Assembly: GCA_942493245.1 (NCBI GenBank)
Contig: OW818685.1
Location: 3,596,001-3,660,000 of the forward strand
Length of the DNA stretch: 64,000 bases
Origin: DAOPYU01 sp942493245
GTDB taxonomy: Bacteria > Sumerlaeota > Sumerlaeia > UBA8349
Reading direction: 5' to 3'
How positions within the stretch are numbered: the stretch's first letter is position 1; each line of letters starts with the position of its first letter. The notes under the pieces were generated by a model that saw only the letters and a list, made by a program, of their open reading frames with translations, searched no databases and was not told the DNA's origin. Position numbers and translations under genes: made by a program. Positions 35,524 through 44,843 of this stretch are shown in pieces.

Positions 35524-38500
35524 TCAGTAGGGGTCGGTGGGCACATAGGGTAGATCGTGAATGATGAACGCGCTGTGGTCTCCCTTGAACTTGGGTTTGC
35601 GGATCGTCCAGCCGTGCCCCATGATGAATGTCGAGGTTGTTACATTGTCGTCTATCGGAAGGTGTATCAAATTCAAAGATTTGATATCCCCGCGAATGGC
35701 CACCGCGTTTCCATCGCTGTCGAACTCGACCCCGGCCTGGAAATCGCCCCGGATATAATTGGAAGCCTGGACATTCACAATATTCTGAAATTCCGAGGAA
35801 GGATCCATCCCCGACTGGAAAACGGAAATATTGTCATAGGGAGAACCGTCCGAATAATAGGCTCCAACCAATCCGCCTCCTCCCCACTGTTCCGTGTAGG
35901 TACGAAGAACCGTGCCCGTCGTGTACACGGTCGTGGTCGAGGCGTTCGTCACCGTGTACCACCTTGCGTGCGCGCGCAGCAAGGAGATTTCACCCGCCAC
36001 GCTGGTCACACCGGGTGTAAGCAACCCACCTTCGTTCTGAACGCGGAGTTTATCCGATCCCAAGTCCAACATCGGGGGCTGAAAAACATTTGCATAGTAA
36101 ATCACATACTTGAATCCCGCATAAGCCGGGGTCGAGACCAGACTGAATGTCTTGATATCCGTCACAACGGAAGTGCGCGCCAGCGAATTGAGTTCCAAAC
36201 CTAAAAAGGAGGCGCCCACCGACCTGTACGACTTCAACTCACCCACACCAAACTGGCCATCCGTGCCAAAGAAACTGGCCGGGGTTCCCGCGTAGCTGAA
36301 ATCATCCGAATACCCGACGACCCTCATCTGATCGGAGTCTATATCGCGCTGGTAAAGAGGCATTTTCCACTTCTTCGTCGCGACCGACACGGTCGCCGAC
36401 TGGGCCGGCGCATAAACCTGCAAGAACCCCACACCATTCAGTTCGAGTTTGAACGGCTGCGCTCCCGATTTCAGGCGGCCGGGCGTCCAGTTCGAGTTTG
36501 AATAAATCGAAGTCAGATAATACTCGCCCGACGTGAACGTCGCCACGGGATAAGCCGGGTAGGTCATGTCCATGTCGGCGCTGGTGCTCCACGAGCGCGC
36601 ATAGTCGGTTTCCCGCACCGTACCGATTTCTCCACCCGCCCATATTTGTTTGATATAGCATCCCTTTGCGGTGACCGACGGCAGTTCGCCATTCACTCCC
36701 AGATCATCCACATCCGCCTCGGTATAGACGTTGAGAAGCGTTCCTGCGCTCCGGATCACGCGAATCGTGGCGCCGTGCGGGGTATCATACAGGCGCTGTT
36801 TCGGGAAGCCCTTCTTTTTCGTGATCTTGAGCGTTCCGTAGGCCTGCGGATCGGCGATGATGATCTCGTTCGTCTCGTCGTCAATAAGCGGCTGGAGCGC
36901 GGGGTTGCGCTTGTCCTTATAGACGATGTTATAGGCTTCGCTGATGCGGGCCGGTTTGATCTCGACCGCGATGCAGGCCTTGTCCACATTTTCCTTTTCC
37001 GACTCGGATAGGACGAGGTTGTCGCACGCCTGCATCAGGGCATAGTAGAAATCCTCGAAATCACTGGCCGGATTGAGCAGGTTGCACTGCGTTTCGTAAA
37101 TCAGCTGCGGCGCCGTGCGGGAACTGGTCGGCGGTTTCGGGTAAGTATAATACGTGAAAGTGGTCAACGCGTCGGTGATGCCCATGGGGAGCACCACCTG
37201 ATTGTTGAACGTGTCTCCGTCGCTGAGCAGGTAGGCCAGTTTGTTGGTCACGCCCGAATTCGTGTGAACCCCGCCGTTGTCGCCCATCTCGGTCCAGAAA
37301 TAGGGGCTGGTCATCTTGTCCGGCTGACCGTAGTAGGGCGGGTTGCGCATGTCGCGGATGGCGAGCGAGCGGGCGATCTCCCACTCCACATTCTGGGCTT
37401 CTGGACGATAGTACCCGCTGGGATCTCCAGCTGCGCCATTGTAGGGGCAATCGGTATCCTCTCCCATCACCCAGCGCACGGCACGGTAAACCGGGTCTTC
37501 GATCGTCCCGTAAGGGGTATTGGTCAGGTCAATCCATTCGCCCCACATGTCGGAAAACGATTCATCAAGGGCGCCCGACTCCGTCAGATACAAAAAGCCC
37601 GCCTCGAAATTCGTCACGCCGTGGGTGTATTCGTGGGCGATCACATCGTCGCAAGCCTGATACCGCGTCCCGATCGAGAGGTACGGTTCCCCTCCGTACA
37701 TGGAAAAGAAGGCGTTGTCCAGATTGAGCCGGGTGGTCAGCATCAGCTCATAACCTTCGCCCACATCATTTTTCTGAGTCGCGAAATTGGGATGCTCGAC
37801 TTGATGGGCGCCATGGGGTTGAATCGGTCCCGGCCCTTCCCCAAAGGGGTCCGGCGCCGGCCCATAGCTGTCGCGCTGGACCTGCGAGTTGTAGAACATA
37901 TAGATGTCGGCCAGATAGTCGTAGGCTATGTTGCACCAGGGAACAGGCTGATAAACCGTCGTGTCATAACTGTTTTGGTCCGGCCAGCTGTTGTGGGACT
38001 GATTGTTCACCTGATGGTTTAGACAGAACATTTCTTCTTCCCACCGGCGGCATTTCCCTCGGGCATAAGCCGGCCCATTGTCGTCATTGAACCAGTGATA
38101 GGGGTGGTTGGCGCCGGGCGGTTCCCAGGTACGGTCTTCGTTGTCGTAAACCGAGCGGTACAGGGAGGTGCGAACTTCGTTGAATTGCAAGGCGATAGTT
38201 CCGCTCTGGGCATTGACCAGAACACGTTCCTGCAAAAGATTCAAGGCCGCGTCACGCATGGTGACCGTGGTATCCCAGACCAGTTGCAGCTCGCCGGTGA
38301 GTCCCACCACGCCGGGTTCGTAGATCGTCAGAACCGGCTGGGAGGCGACCAGATCGCCCGGCTGAAATTTTTCGCCACTCACCTTGCGGATCGCGGCTTT
38401 TTGGGCGAATTCCGGCGTAATCGTCGGAACCGTGGAAACCAGACCATTATCGAGGCGAGTCAGGTCGCGCAGCACATCGCTGAACAGGGCGGTCACCCCG

Positions 38501-39036
38501 TCCTCACCGTGTGTCTGGACGATGACACTCCCCCCGAAGACCGGCAGGCCGTCATAGACCTGCTGCATGCGGACATAGCCGCGTCCTTCATTCAGGCGGC
38601 GCTTGTTGGTTTGAAAGGCCACCCGGTTGCTTCGGCTGCAAATCAGTTCCTGGTTGGTTTTCAGGAATTTGTGGGCCGTCTGTACGAAGGAAGGCCCCTG
38701 GAAAACCAAGGGCGCGTAGGCGTCCTTATCCACGGGGAAGTAAGCGGGCCGGGGAGCCGAAATATGGCGCACGTAACCATCCGCAACCCGCATACGCACC
38801 TTTTTCTCAAGGCGGTCCAGTTCGTCGCGCGTGGCGCCCCCGGGTACCAGCAGGCTCTCCTTCAGGGTCTGGCGCTCCTGGTCCCGTGTCAGACGCGGGG
38901 AATCCTTCGCGACCGGTGGAGCCTTGGGTCTGAAGTATTTCGCATTGCCCGACCCGGCCACGGCCATCGAGGCAGAACAGATCACCACAAGCGCCACAGC
39001 GAACAGAAAACCCGCCGTCTTTCGAATCCGTCGCAT
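35524..39036 (-). CDS. Secreted thermolysin-family (M4) metalloprotease with large C-terminal extension, paralogue A
   Basis: This 1,170-residue protein has a signal peptide (FLFAVALVVICSASMAVAG), an FTP/PepSY-type propeptide (GYVRMQQVYDGLPVFGGSVIV), and the M4 catalytic domain with zinc motif HEYTH (residues 468-472), the third ligand in GALDESFSDMWGEW, and a C-terminal catalytic part with GVHTNSGVTNKLAYLL. Family members are secreted, self-processing endopeptidases. The last ~470 residues (from about 700) carry the region shared with paralogue B and the giant lipoprotein: SVTAKGCYIKQIWAGGEIGT and APAQSATVSVATKKW are its clearest lines. ATG 39036 has AAAGGA at good spacing. It lies 107 bp after paralogue B, same strand. 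Confidence 0.9.
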   Translation of the reverse strand: MRRIRKTAGFLFAVALVVICSASMAVAGSGNAKYFRPKAPPVAKDSPRLTRDQERQTLKESLLVPGGATRDELDRLEKKVRMRVADGYVRHISAPRPAYFPVDKDAYAPLVFQGPSFVQTAHKFLKTNQELICSRSNRVAFQTNKRRLNEGRGYVRMQQVYDGLPVFGGSVIVQTHGEDGVTALFSDVLRDLTRLDNGLVSTVPTITPEFAQKAAIRKVSGEKFQPGDLVASQPVLTIYEPGVVGLTGELQLVWDTTVTMRDAALNLLQERVLVNAQSGTIALQFNEVRTSLYRSVYDNEDRTWEPPGANHPYHWFNDDNGPAYARGKCRRWEEEMFCLNHQVNNQSHNSWPDQNSYDTTVYQPVPWCNIAYDYLADIYMFYNSQVQRDSYGPAPDPFGEGPGPIQPHGAHQVEHPNFATQKNDVGEGYELMLTTRLNLDNAFFSMYGGEPYLSIGTRYQACDDVIAHEYTHGVTNFEAGFLYLTESGALDESFSDMWGEWIDLTNTPYGTIEDPVYRAVRWVMGEDTDCPYNGAAGDPSGYYRPEAQNVEWEIARSLAIRDMRNPPYYGQPDKMTSPYFWTEMGDNGGVHTNSGVTNKLAYLLSDGDTFNNQVVLPMGITDALTTFTYYTYPKPPTSSRTAPQLIYETQCNLLNPASDFEDFYYALMQACDNLVLSESEKENVDKACIAVEIKPARISEAYNIVYKDKRNPALQPLIDDETNEIIIADPQAYGTLKITKKKGFPKQRLYDTPHGATIRVIRSAGTLLNVYTEADVDDLGVNGELPSVTAKGCYIKQIWAGGEIGTVRETDYARSWSTSADMDMTYPAYPVATFTSGEYYLTSIYSNSNWTPGRLKSGAQPFKLELNGVGFLQVYAPAQSATVSVATKKWKMPLYQRDIDSDQMRVVGYSDDFSYAGTPASFFGTDGQFGVGELKSYRSVGASFLGLELNSLARTSVVTDIKTFSLVSTPAYAGFKYVIYYANVFQPPMLDLGSDKLRVQNEGGLLTPGVTSVAGEISLLRAHARWYTVTNASTTTVYTTGTVLRTYTEQWGGGGLVGAYYSDGSPYDNISVFQSGMDPSSEFQNIVNVQASNYIRGDFQAGVEFDSDGNAVAIRGDIKSLNLIHLPIDDNVTTSTFIMGHGWTIRKPKFKGDHSAFIIHDLPYVPTDPY

Positions 39037-39143
39037 ATTCACCATTCCTTTGCACAAGATCATTTCTCACGCATCGACCCGGGAGACTCGCCTGTCCCTC
39101 CCGGCGGACCGACTGAAACCCCGCCATTGCCGACCGGCGCGCC

Positions 39144-42100
39144 TCAGCGCGCCTGGGAACCGCCGCCGGTATTCCGCGAAAGCAACAGACTCTGCACCCG
39201 GTACCAGAAATTCAGTTTGGCATACTGCGCGCGCAGATCGGCCACCGCACTGCGCTGTTGCGGCCGGTAAACCGGCAAACTTTCGCGGGACTCCACTCCC
39301 TGCGCAGGCAACAAACCAGCCGCCTGACCCAACTGCCAGTTCAACGCGATCGTTCCCATTTCCGTATCATCGTAGCCACAGACACAGACCATGTAATCCT
39401 GCCCCGCCGTCAACTGAACCGACAGGCTACTCCAGAGCGAGGGGGGGGCGGTCGTTTCATCGTCGTTAAAAGCCAACAAGGCTGCGTTCGCCACATTCGT
39501 GCCCTGATAGATCAACAGAACCGTGTCGAAGCTGCTTCCCAAGGTGTCGAACACGACCGGCTCGGTGCCACTGGTGGCCGGGGCGGTATAACGCCACCAG
39601 ACCGAGGCGGCAATTCCAAGCATCGCGTTGAATTCGCCATCTTCGAGCGTGGCGTTGATATTGTTGCCCGTCGTGGCGCCCTGCGGGCCACTGATCGGCA
39701 GGGCGTCGGCAAAGTCGTCATTGACCGGCCGCGCGCTCCACGCCAACTGGACCGTCCCCATATCGTTGCCCGGCTTGCCGTCCACGGCAATGTAATAGGT
39801 CGTGTCGGCCTGGGCCGCAAAGGTGATCTCGCTGGTCAGGCCCGCAGCGTTATCGTTTTCTGCCATGAGGGTCAGGTCGCCAAACGAATCGCCCGCGTAG
39901 GCGGCCACCAGCGTGTCAAACGAACTGCCTGCGGTATAAACCGTCAGGTTGCTGTTTTGTTCAAGCACGATCGAATACCAGACCGACGCGGCGCCGTGAA
40001 CGCCCGCATGATCCGGCTCGCCCACCTCGCGCGTGGCCAGGTAGTTGGTCTGTGTCAGAATCCCGGCGGAAGCGCCCAGATCCGCCGCATCGGCGAAATT
40101 GTCATTGGACGGAGAGGAGGCGGCCTTCCATTGCAACTGAATCATTCCCTGTCCGGCGCCGCGGTAAGCGCGCGACCCGAGCTCGGCATCCGACAGATCC
40201 GGATTGCCATCCACACAGATCAGGTACGATTTGCCCGATTCGGCGGAGAAGTGGATGGCGCTGAATGCGTCATCCGACGTATCGAGATGCTGCACCTCGA
40301 CCAGGTTCGACGGCGCCGTGCCGGTGTAAACCGACATCACCGAATGGAATCGGCTGCCCTGCGTCGTAAACGACACGCGCATGTTCTTGGGAGCCGTCCA
40401 GCGCCACCAGACCGACTGGAACGCAGGCAACCCGGCATGATCCGGCTCGTTGACTTCGGCCGTGGCCCAGACGTTCGAGCCGTAAGCCAGCCCCTCAAGC
40501 CCACTCAGACTCTGCGCATTCGCCACGTTGTCGTTGACCGGGGGCAGTTTCTGAAGATTTTCATACAAACGGATCCGCTGCGAAACGAACGCGGTCGGAT
40601 CGCCCACCAGTTTGGCCACGGTCGCGGCATTCTTGGCCATGATCCCCCACAGTCCCTGACCTCCACTGGCCAGGGTCTTGGAGGACAGAACGTTCACCTT
40701 GCCCGCAAACGTCGGGAACTCCGGGTACTGATCGTAACCCGCCACCACATAGGCCAGGATGCCCAGCGGCGCCGAAACGGTTCCGACCAGGGAACTCGAC
40801 TCGCCCGGCCATCCCTTCTCGCCCCCCGCAATCCAGACCTGGTGGTCCCAGATGGTCATGCGCATGCGCTCTTCGTTGTTGTAGAGCAGATCGCCGTCGG
40901 GATCGCCGATGTAACCGCCATAGACGCGCGACACCCCCTCACGGATGTAGGTGATCGGCGTAGCGGAAACTTTCTTCACCACGCCCCGCGCCACCATGTC
41001 GCCCACCACATTGCCACCCGTCGTCGAGGCGGTCAGGCTGTCCCCAACACTCACCTGGCCCAGATCGGCCCGCGCCAGATAGACGATCACCCCATCTTCC
41101 TGGACTTTCTTGGTTGAAAGCTTGATGGTCGCCGCCTGATACGGCGTGTCGAGTTCCTTGAGGGTGACCCCCTTGAGGTTGACCTTGATCGTCGGGTAAT
41201 TTGCGGGCACCGGATTGCCGTTGGCCCGAATCGAAGTAAGCGTGCGCGCCCCGGGCAACTGATCGCTGATATTCACACTGCGGACAGCCGCCGCCGAGAT
41301 CGAACCGATGTTGGTGTTGGTAGCCACCACCGAGTCAATCGTGCCCGCCACTTCAAGCGAGAAAATCCGGGCATCTGTCTGGAAGCGGCGCAGGTTGCCC
41401 TGCACATTGACCAGGGGCATGGTTTCCGAAGCCATATAGATCAAGCCCGGCTTGATGAAATCGGAATTGTCCGTCAGCTGAACATTCGAGGGGAACCGGT
41501 CAATCTTCTGAATGTTCACCGTGGCATTCGCCGTGCAGTTCTCGATCAGGAGCGAAACGCCGTCCAACACCTTCACCTCGCACCCCTTGTATGTAATCTT
41601 GAAGGGGGTCATGTCGCCTGCCGGCACGATCTCGACCGCCATGCAGGCCCGCGTGATATTCTGCAAGTCCAGATCGAGGAGACGCCCCGCCTGAAGCAAC
41701 GCCGGATACATATCGAGGTAGTCGGACGCTTCGGTCAGGAGCGAGCTCTGAAGAATCCAGAACAACTGGGCGGCCGTCTCGATGCCCAACCCCTTAACTT
41801 CATAATTGTTGAAGGTTTCACCATCGGTCAACAGGTAGGCCAGTTTGCTGCCCACGCCCATGTTGTGATGCACCCCATATTCATCGTACTCCCCATAGTA
41901 CCAGTACGGGCTTTTGTAGCGGTCGGGCAGGGGAAGCGGCACCCCGACATCCGGGTAGGTTTGGGGATAGGGAAGAGAGTAATACTTGGTGGGATCTTTC
42001 AGGCTGCGGAACGCCCCCGTCTGCATATCTTCTCCCACTTCCCACCGATACGCCGGGGAATCTTTTCCCCGCCCGTTCGTCAGGTCAATCCACTCGCCCC

Positions 42101-43295
42101 ACATGTCCGAGAACGCCTCGTTGATGGCGCCCGACTCGCTCAGGTAGATCAAGTTGGACTCATACTGCGTGACGCCGTGCGTGTACTCATGCGCAATGAT
42201 ATCGTCAGTGACCAAGCCCAGCGACGCCCAGATTCGTTTTCCATCCCAAGCCGCATTAGGACCGGTATCGAAGATGTAACGAGCCGTACCACTTATTGTC
42301 ATCCCCTTATCATTGATACTGTCACGCCCATAGTGATCGATGTAGAAATTGTAGGAGTCTCCGAGATAGTCATACATTTTGTCCGCATCTTCAATACCCG
42401 CTTCCGGCCACGCTTCAAAACGCACCAGTTCGCCATAATACACATCCGGATCGAAGTACTGGTTCTGGGCATCGTAAATTTCGCGCCGCAGGTAATTGCG
42501 AATCTGATTGAACTTCAAGGCGATTTCGCCCGAGTGCGCGTCCACCAGCACACAGTAGCGGAACAGGCCTCCTTCAATGCTGACCACGTCCATCTTCCAC
42601 ACCAGGCGGGTGGCGCCCTTCATCTTCAACACCGACGGTTCGTAAATCACGAGTTCCGGCGTTTCCGCATCGAGCGTTTCCGGTTTGTGCTGATCGGCAA
42701 ACGCGCCGACAGCCACCTGGACCGCCTGGGCTGAGGTGATCGCCGGTTGCGTGGAAAGCGCTCCGGAATCCAGCACGGTCGTGTCGCGCATCAGGTCGCT
42801 GGCGATGTAAGACACACCGCGTGTGCCGAAAACCTGCACCACCGTTTCCGCGCCCCAAACCGGCACGCCGTTGTAACGCTGCCCCATCCGGACAAACGAA
42901 TAAGCGCCCAGCGTCTTGACGCGCCGGGTCACAAACTCCACTTTTTCCGTGCGATTCAGCAACAGGTCGCGCTGGGCCGTCAGGAAACCACGGGCCACCG
43001 CTTCGGCGTTCTGAGCGACTCCCCGCACGGGGAAATAGGTCTTGGCCGGAGCCACCAGGTTGCGCACATACCCCTCGTCCACCTGCTGCGCCCGAACGGA
43101 CCCATCCTCATTCAGGCCCGTCAGGGTCCGTCTTCCATTCTCCGGAACGGCGGTGTCAACCAGATCGGCCAACCGCTCGGTCCGTTCGCTCAAGGAGATT
43201 TTGCCTTTCGGTGTAGCGCTCCACGCGGCTGCGGACAGTGTCAGAACACCCGCGAAGAACAGGATGGCTCCCAGCTTGTTCCCTACGCTCCTCAT
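39144..43295 (-). CDS. Secreted M4 metalloprotease with shared C-terminal domain and three PPC-like repeats, paralogue B
   Basis: This 1,383-residue protein has a signal peptide (LGAILFFAGVLTLSAAAWSA), an FTP propeptide (YSFVRMGQRYNGVPVWGAE), and an M4 domain with HEYTH at 369-373, GAINEAFSDMWGEW, and GVHHNMGVGSKLAYLL with the catalytic His. Residues about 560-910 hold the region shared with the other two giant proteins (SVVATNTNIGSISAAAVRSV, DTPYQAATIKLSTKK). Three tandem repeats of about 135 residues follow (NDNVANAQSL, NDNFADAADL, NDDFADALPI starts; WWRWTAP/VWYSIV centres), resembling pre-peptidase C-terminal (PPC) domains. ATG 43295 follows AAGGAGAACTGCACG. Confidence 0.9.
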   Translation of the reverse strand: MRSVGNKLGAILFFAGVLTLSAAAWSATPKGKISLSERTERLADLVDTAVPENGRRTLTGLNEDGSVRAQQVDEGYVRNLVAPAKTYFPVRGVAQNAEAVARGFLTAQRDLLLNRTEKVEFVTRRVKTLGAYSFVRMGQRYNGVPVWGAETVVQVFGTRGVSYIASDLMRDTTVLDSGALSTQPAITSAQAVQVAVGAFADQHKPETLDAETPELVIYEPSVLKMKGATRLVWKMDVVSIEGGLFRYCVLVDAHSGEIALKFNQIRNYLRREIYDAQNQYFDPDVYYGELVRFEAWPEAGIEDADKMYDYLGDSYNFYIDHYGRDSINDKGMTISGTARYIFDTGPNAAWDGKRIWASLGLVTDDIIAHEYTHGVTQYESNLIYLSESGAINEAFSDMWGEWIDLTNGRGKDSPAYRWEVGEDMQTGAFRSLKDPTKYYSLPYPQTYPDVGVPLPLPDRYKSPYWYYGEYDEYGVHHNMGVGSKLAYLLTDGETFNNYEVKGLGIETAAQLFWILQSSLLTEASDYLDMYPALLQAGRLLDLDLQNITRACMAVEIVPAGDMTPFKITYKGCEVKVLDGVSLLIENCTANATVNIQKIDRFPSNVQLTDNSDFIKPGLIYMASETMPLVNVQGNLRRFQTDARIFSLEVAGTIDSVVATNTNIGSISAAAVRSVNISDQLPGARTLTSIRANGNPVPANYPTIKVNLKGVTLKELDTPYQAATIKLSTKKVQEDGVIVYLARADLGQVSVGDSLTASTTGGNVVGDMVARGVVKKVSATPITYIREGVSRVYGGYIGDPDGDLLYNNEERMRMTIWDHQVWIAGGEKGWPGESSSLVGTVSAPLGILAYVVAGYDQYPEFPTFAGKVNVLSSKTLASGGQGLWGIMAKNAATVAKLVGDPTAFVSQRIRLYENLQKLPPVNDNVANAQSLSGLEGLAYGSNVWATAEVNEPDHAGLPAFQSVWWRWTAPKNMRVSFTTQGSRFHSVMSVYTGTAPSNLVEVQHLDTSDDAFSAIHFSAESGKSYLICVDGNPDLSDAELGSRAYRGAGQGMIQLQWKAASSPSNDNFADAADLGASAGILTQTNYLATREVGEPDHAGVHGAASVWYSIVLEQNSNLTVYTAGSSFDTLVAAYAGDSFGDLTLMAENDNAAGLTSEITFAAQADTTYYIAVDGKPGNDMGTVQLAWSARPVNDDFADALPISGPQGATTGNNINATLEDGEFNAMLGIAASVWWRYTAPATSGTEPVVFDTLGSSFDTVLLIYQGTNVANAALLAFNDDETTAPPSLWSSLSVQLTAGQDYMVCVCGYDDTEMGTIALNWQLGQAAGLLPAQGVESRESLPVYRPQQRSAVADLRAQYAKLNFWYRVQSLLLSRNTGGGSQAR

Positions 43296-43810
43296 CGTGC
43301 AGTTCTCCTTAAAGCATGAAAATGGATCGCCGAGCGTTGCCTGTGGACGGCACCCGCTTTTTTGGCAAGGGTCTTTCGCGGCAGAAACGCTCGCGTTCAA
43401 GGCTGCCTTGCAAAGCCCCGCAGGCTATTGACATTCGAGGCTTTGCATTATGAAGGGGAGCAGCGTTCCCGGCAGGGAAAAGATTTGAAGCGCTTGCGCA
43501 CAAATCTCCCCACACCTGGTCACTGCCAGATTCACTCGAAAGATGATAACGTCCGTAAGCACTTGCGTCAAGAGATTTTGCGGCCTTAAAGCGCACGGGC
43601 GAACCGTCCTGAATCGGGGCGGTTCCGACTGCCGGCGTTCATTTTCCGCCCTCCCTTTCCTCGCGATAAAACCTTTTATCTCAACTGTTTTCATGCGTCC
43701 TGATCGAATACGACAGATTGGCCGCAATATTTGGACACCCCTGCGCCCGAAAAGTTCCCAGCGGGACACTGAATATGAGTCTGTGCAAGACTCCCCCTTT
43801 CCTGCACATG

Positions 43811-43834
43811 TTATGCACAGCTTTCTGTGCATAA
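43811..43834. other. Inverted pair of DnaA-box-like sequences
   Basis: TTATGCACAG-CTTT-CTGTGCATAA is a perfect 10-bp-arm palindrome; each arm contains TTATGCACA, one change from the DnaA box TTATCCACA and identical to boxes near 57433 and 57718. It is the only clear structure in the gene-free 43296-43877. It could be a DnaA-binding site or simply a stem-loop at the 3' end of the MBL gene. Confidence 0.5.
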
Positions 43835-43877
43835 CTTTTGAATCTTTCCCTTCTTCCGCGTCCTACGCCGCGCAGAA

Positions 43878-44675
43878 TCAACGCGAAACGGTCCATTCCC
43901 CGCCCCGGGGCAGAATGCGTACCCGCTCCCGGTAAGCGGCGGGCAGCGCCTCGACAAACAGGGCCGGGTCCAGGGTATTTTCCTTCATACAACCATAATG
44001 ACAGGGAACAATGACCTTCGGTGCGGCCAGTTGGACCAGCTCCGAGGCCCCTTGAGGCCCCGGATTCTGATACCCCGCGTTGATCGGCACCAGCATCAGG
44101 TCGGGTTCAAGCCCCTCCAGCGGCGCCAGACGGGCGCGATACGACTCGATGTCGAAATGCGTGTCCCCCACATCATAAATCCGCAGGCCGGACGCGGTCT
44201 CGAGCACATACCCCAGGTGCGTTGTGGCGTCGGCAGCCGCCGGATCGCCATTCGTGTCGCGCGCGTACACCGCCTGGACGTGAAAGGGGCCAAACGTCAA
44301 TCGTTCCCCCTCGCGAATCTCCGTAAGGCGCCCGGCATCAATCCCGCACGCCCGGCATCGCGCACACGCCTCTGGTGTTCCCAGAAACCGGCAGGCGGGG
44401 TTCGTCATCGAGATCGGCCCCAGGGTGTAGGGATCGGTATGGTCGCGGTGGTCGTGCGTCAACAAGACATAATCGGCCCATACAGTCGCAGGATCGGCCA
44501 GAGACTGGGGGTGGATATGCTTTTCGACCTTGAGCACCCGCGACAAAAACGGGTCGAGGTGCGTGACCGCGCCATCCGGGGTCTTGATCACGAAATGACT
44601 CTGTTCGAACCAGAAAATCACACAACCGCTTTCGGGAACCGAAGCCCCGGCAATACGTTCAAGAATGGAATTCAT
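43878..44675 (-). CDS. MBL-fold metal-dependent hydrolase (UlaG-like)
   Basis: This 265-residue metallo-beta-lactamase-fold protein has the metal motif THDHRDHTDP, then YDVGDTHFDIESYR (bridging Asp), and PCHYGCMKENTLDP near the end. The order and the lack of a lactonase lid resemble UlaG-type or YtkL-type hydrolases, which act on lactones or phosphodiesters; the substrate is not predictable. It starts at 44675 after CCAGGGAGATTG. It lies 168 bp after mfd on the same strand; that gap has only a CGCAAAGTCGCCAAGTCGCA repeat. Confidence 0.85.
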   Translation of the reverse strand: MNSILERIAGASVPESGCVIFWFEQSHFVIKTPDGAVTHLDPFLSRVLKVEKHIHPQSLADPATVWADYVLLTHDHRDHTDPYTLGPISMTNPACRFLGTPEACARCRACGIDAGRLTEIREGERLTFGPFHVQAVYARDTNGDPAAADATTHLGYVLETASGLRIYDVGDTHFDIESYRARLAPLEGLEPDLMLVPINAGYQNPGPQGASELVQLAAPKVIVPCHYGCMKENTLDPALFVEALPAAYRERVRILPRGGEWTVSR

Positions 44676-44843
44676 ACACAATCTCCCTGGATACACGATT
44701 TGAAAACCACTATACTCAACCAACAGCCCAACGGAGGATTGATAACAAACAGGTTCACGCAAAGTCGCCAAGTCGCAAAGAACGCCATCCTGAAGGGTTT
44801 TAAAGACAGAAACAGGGAGACACAGGATTGTCGTTCTCGAGGA

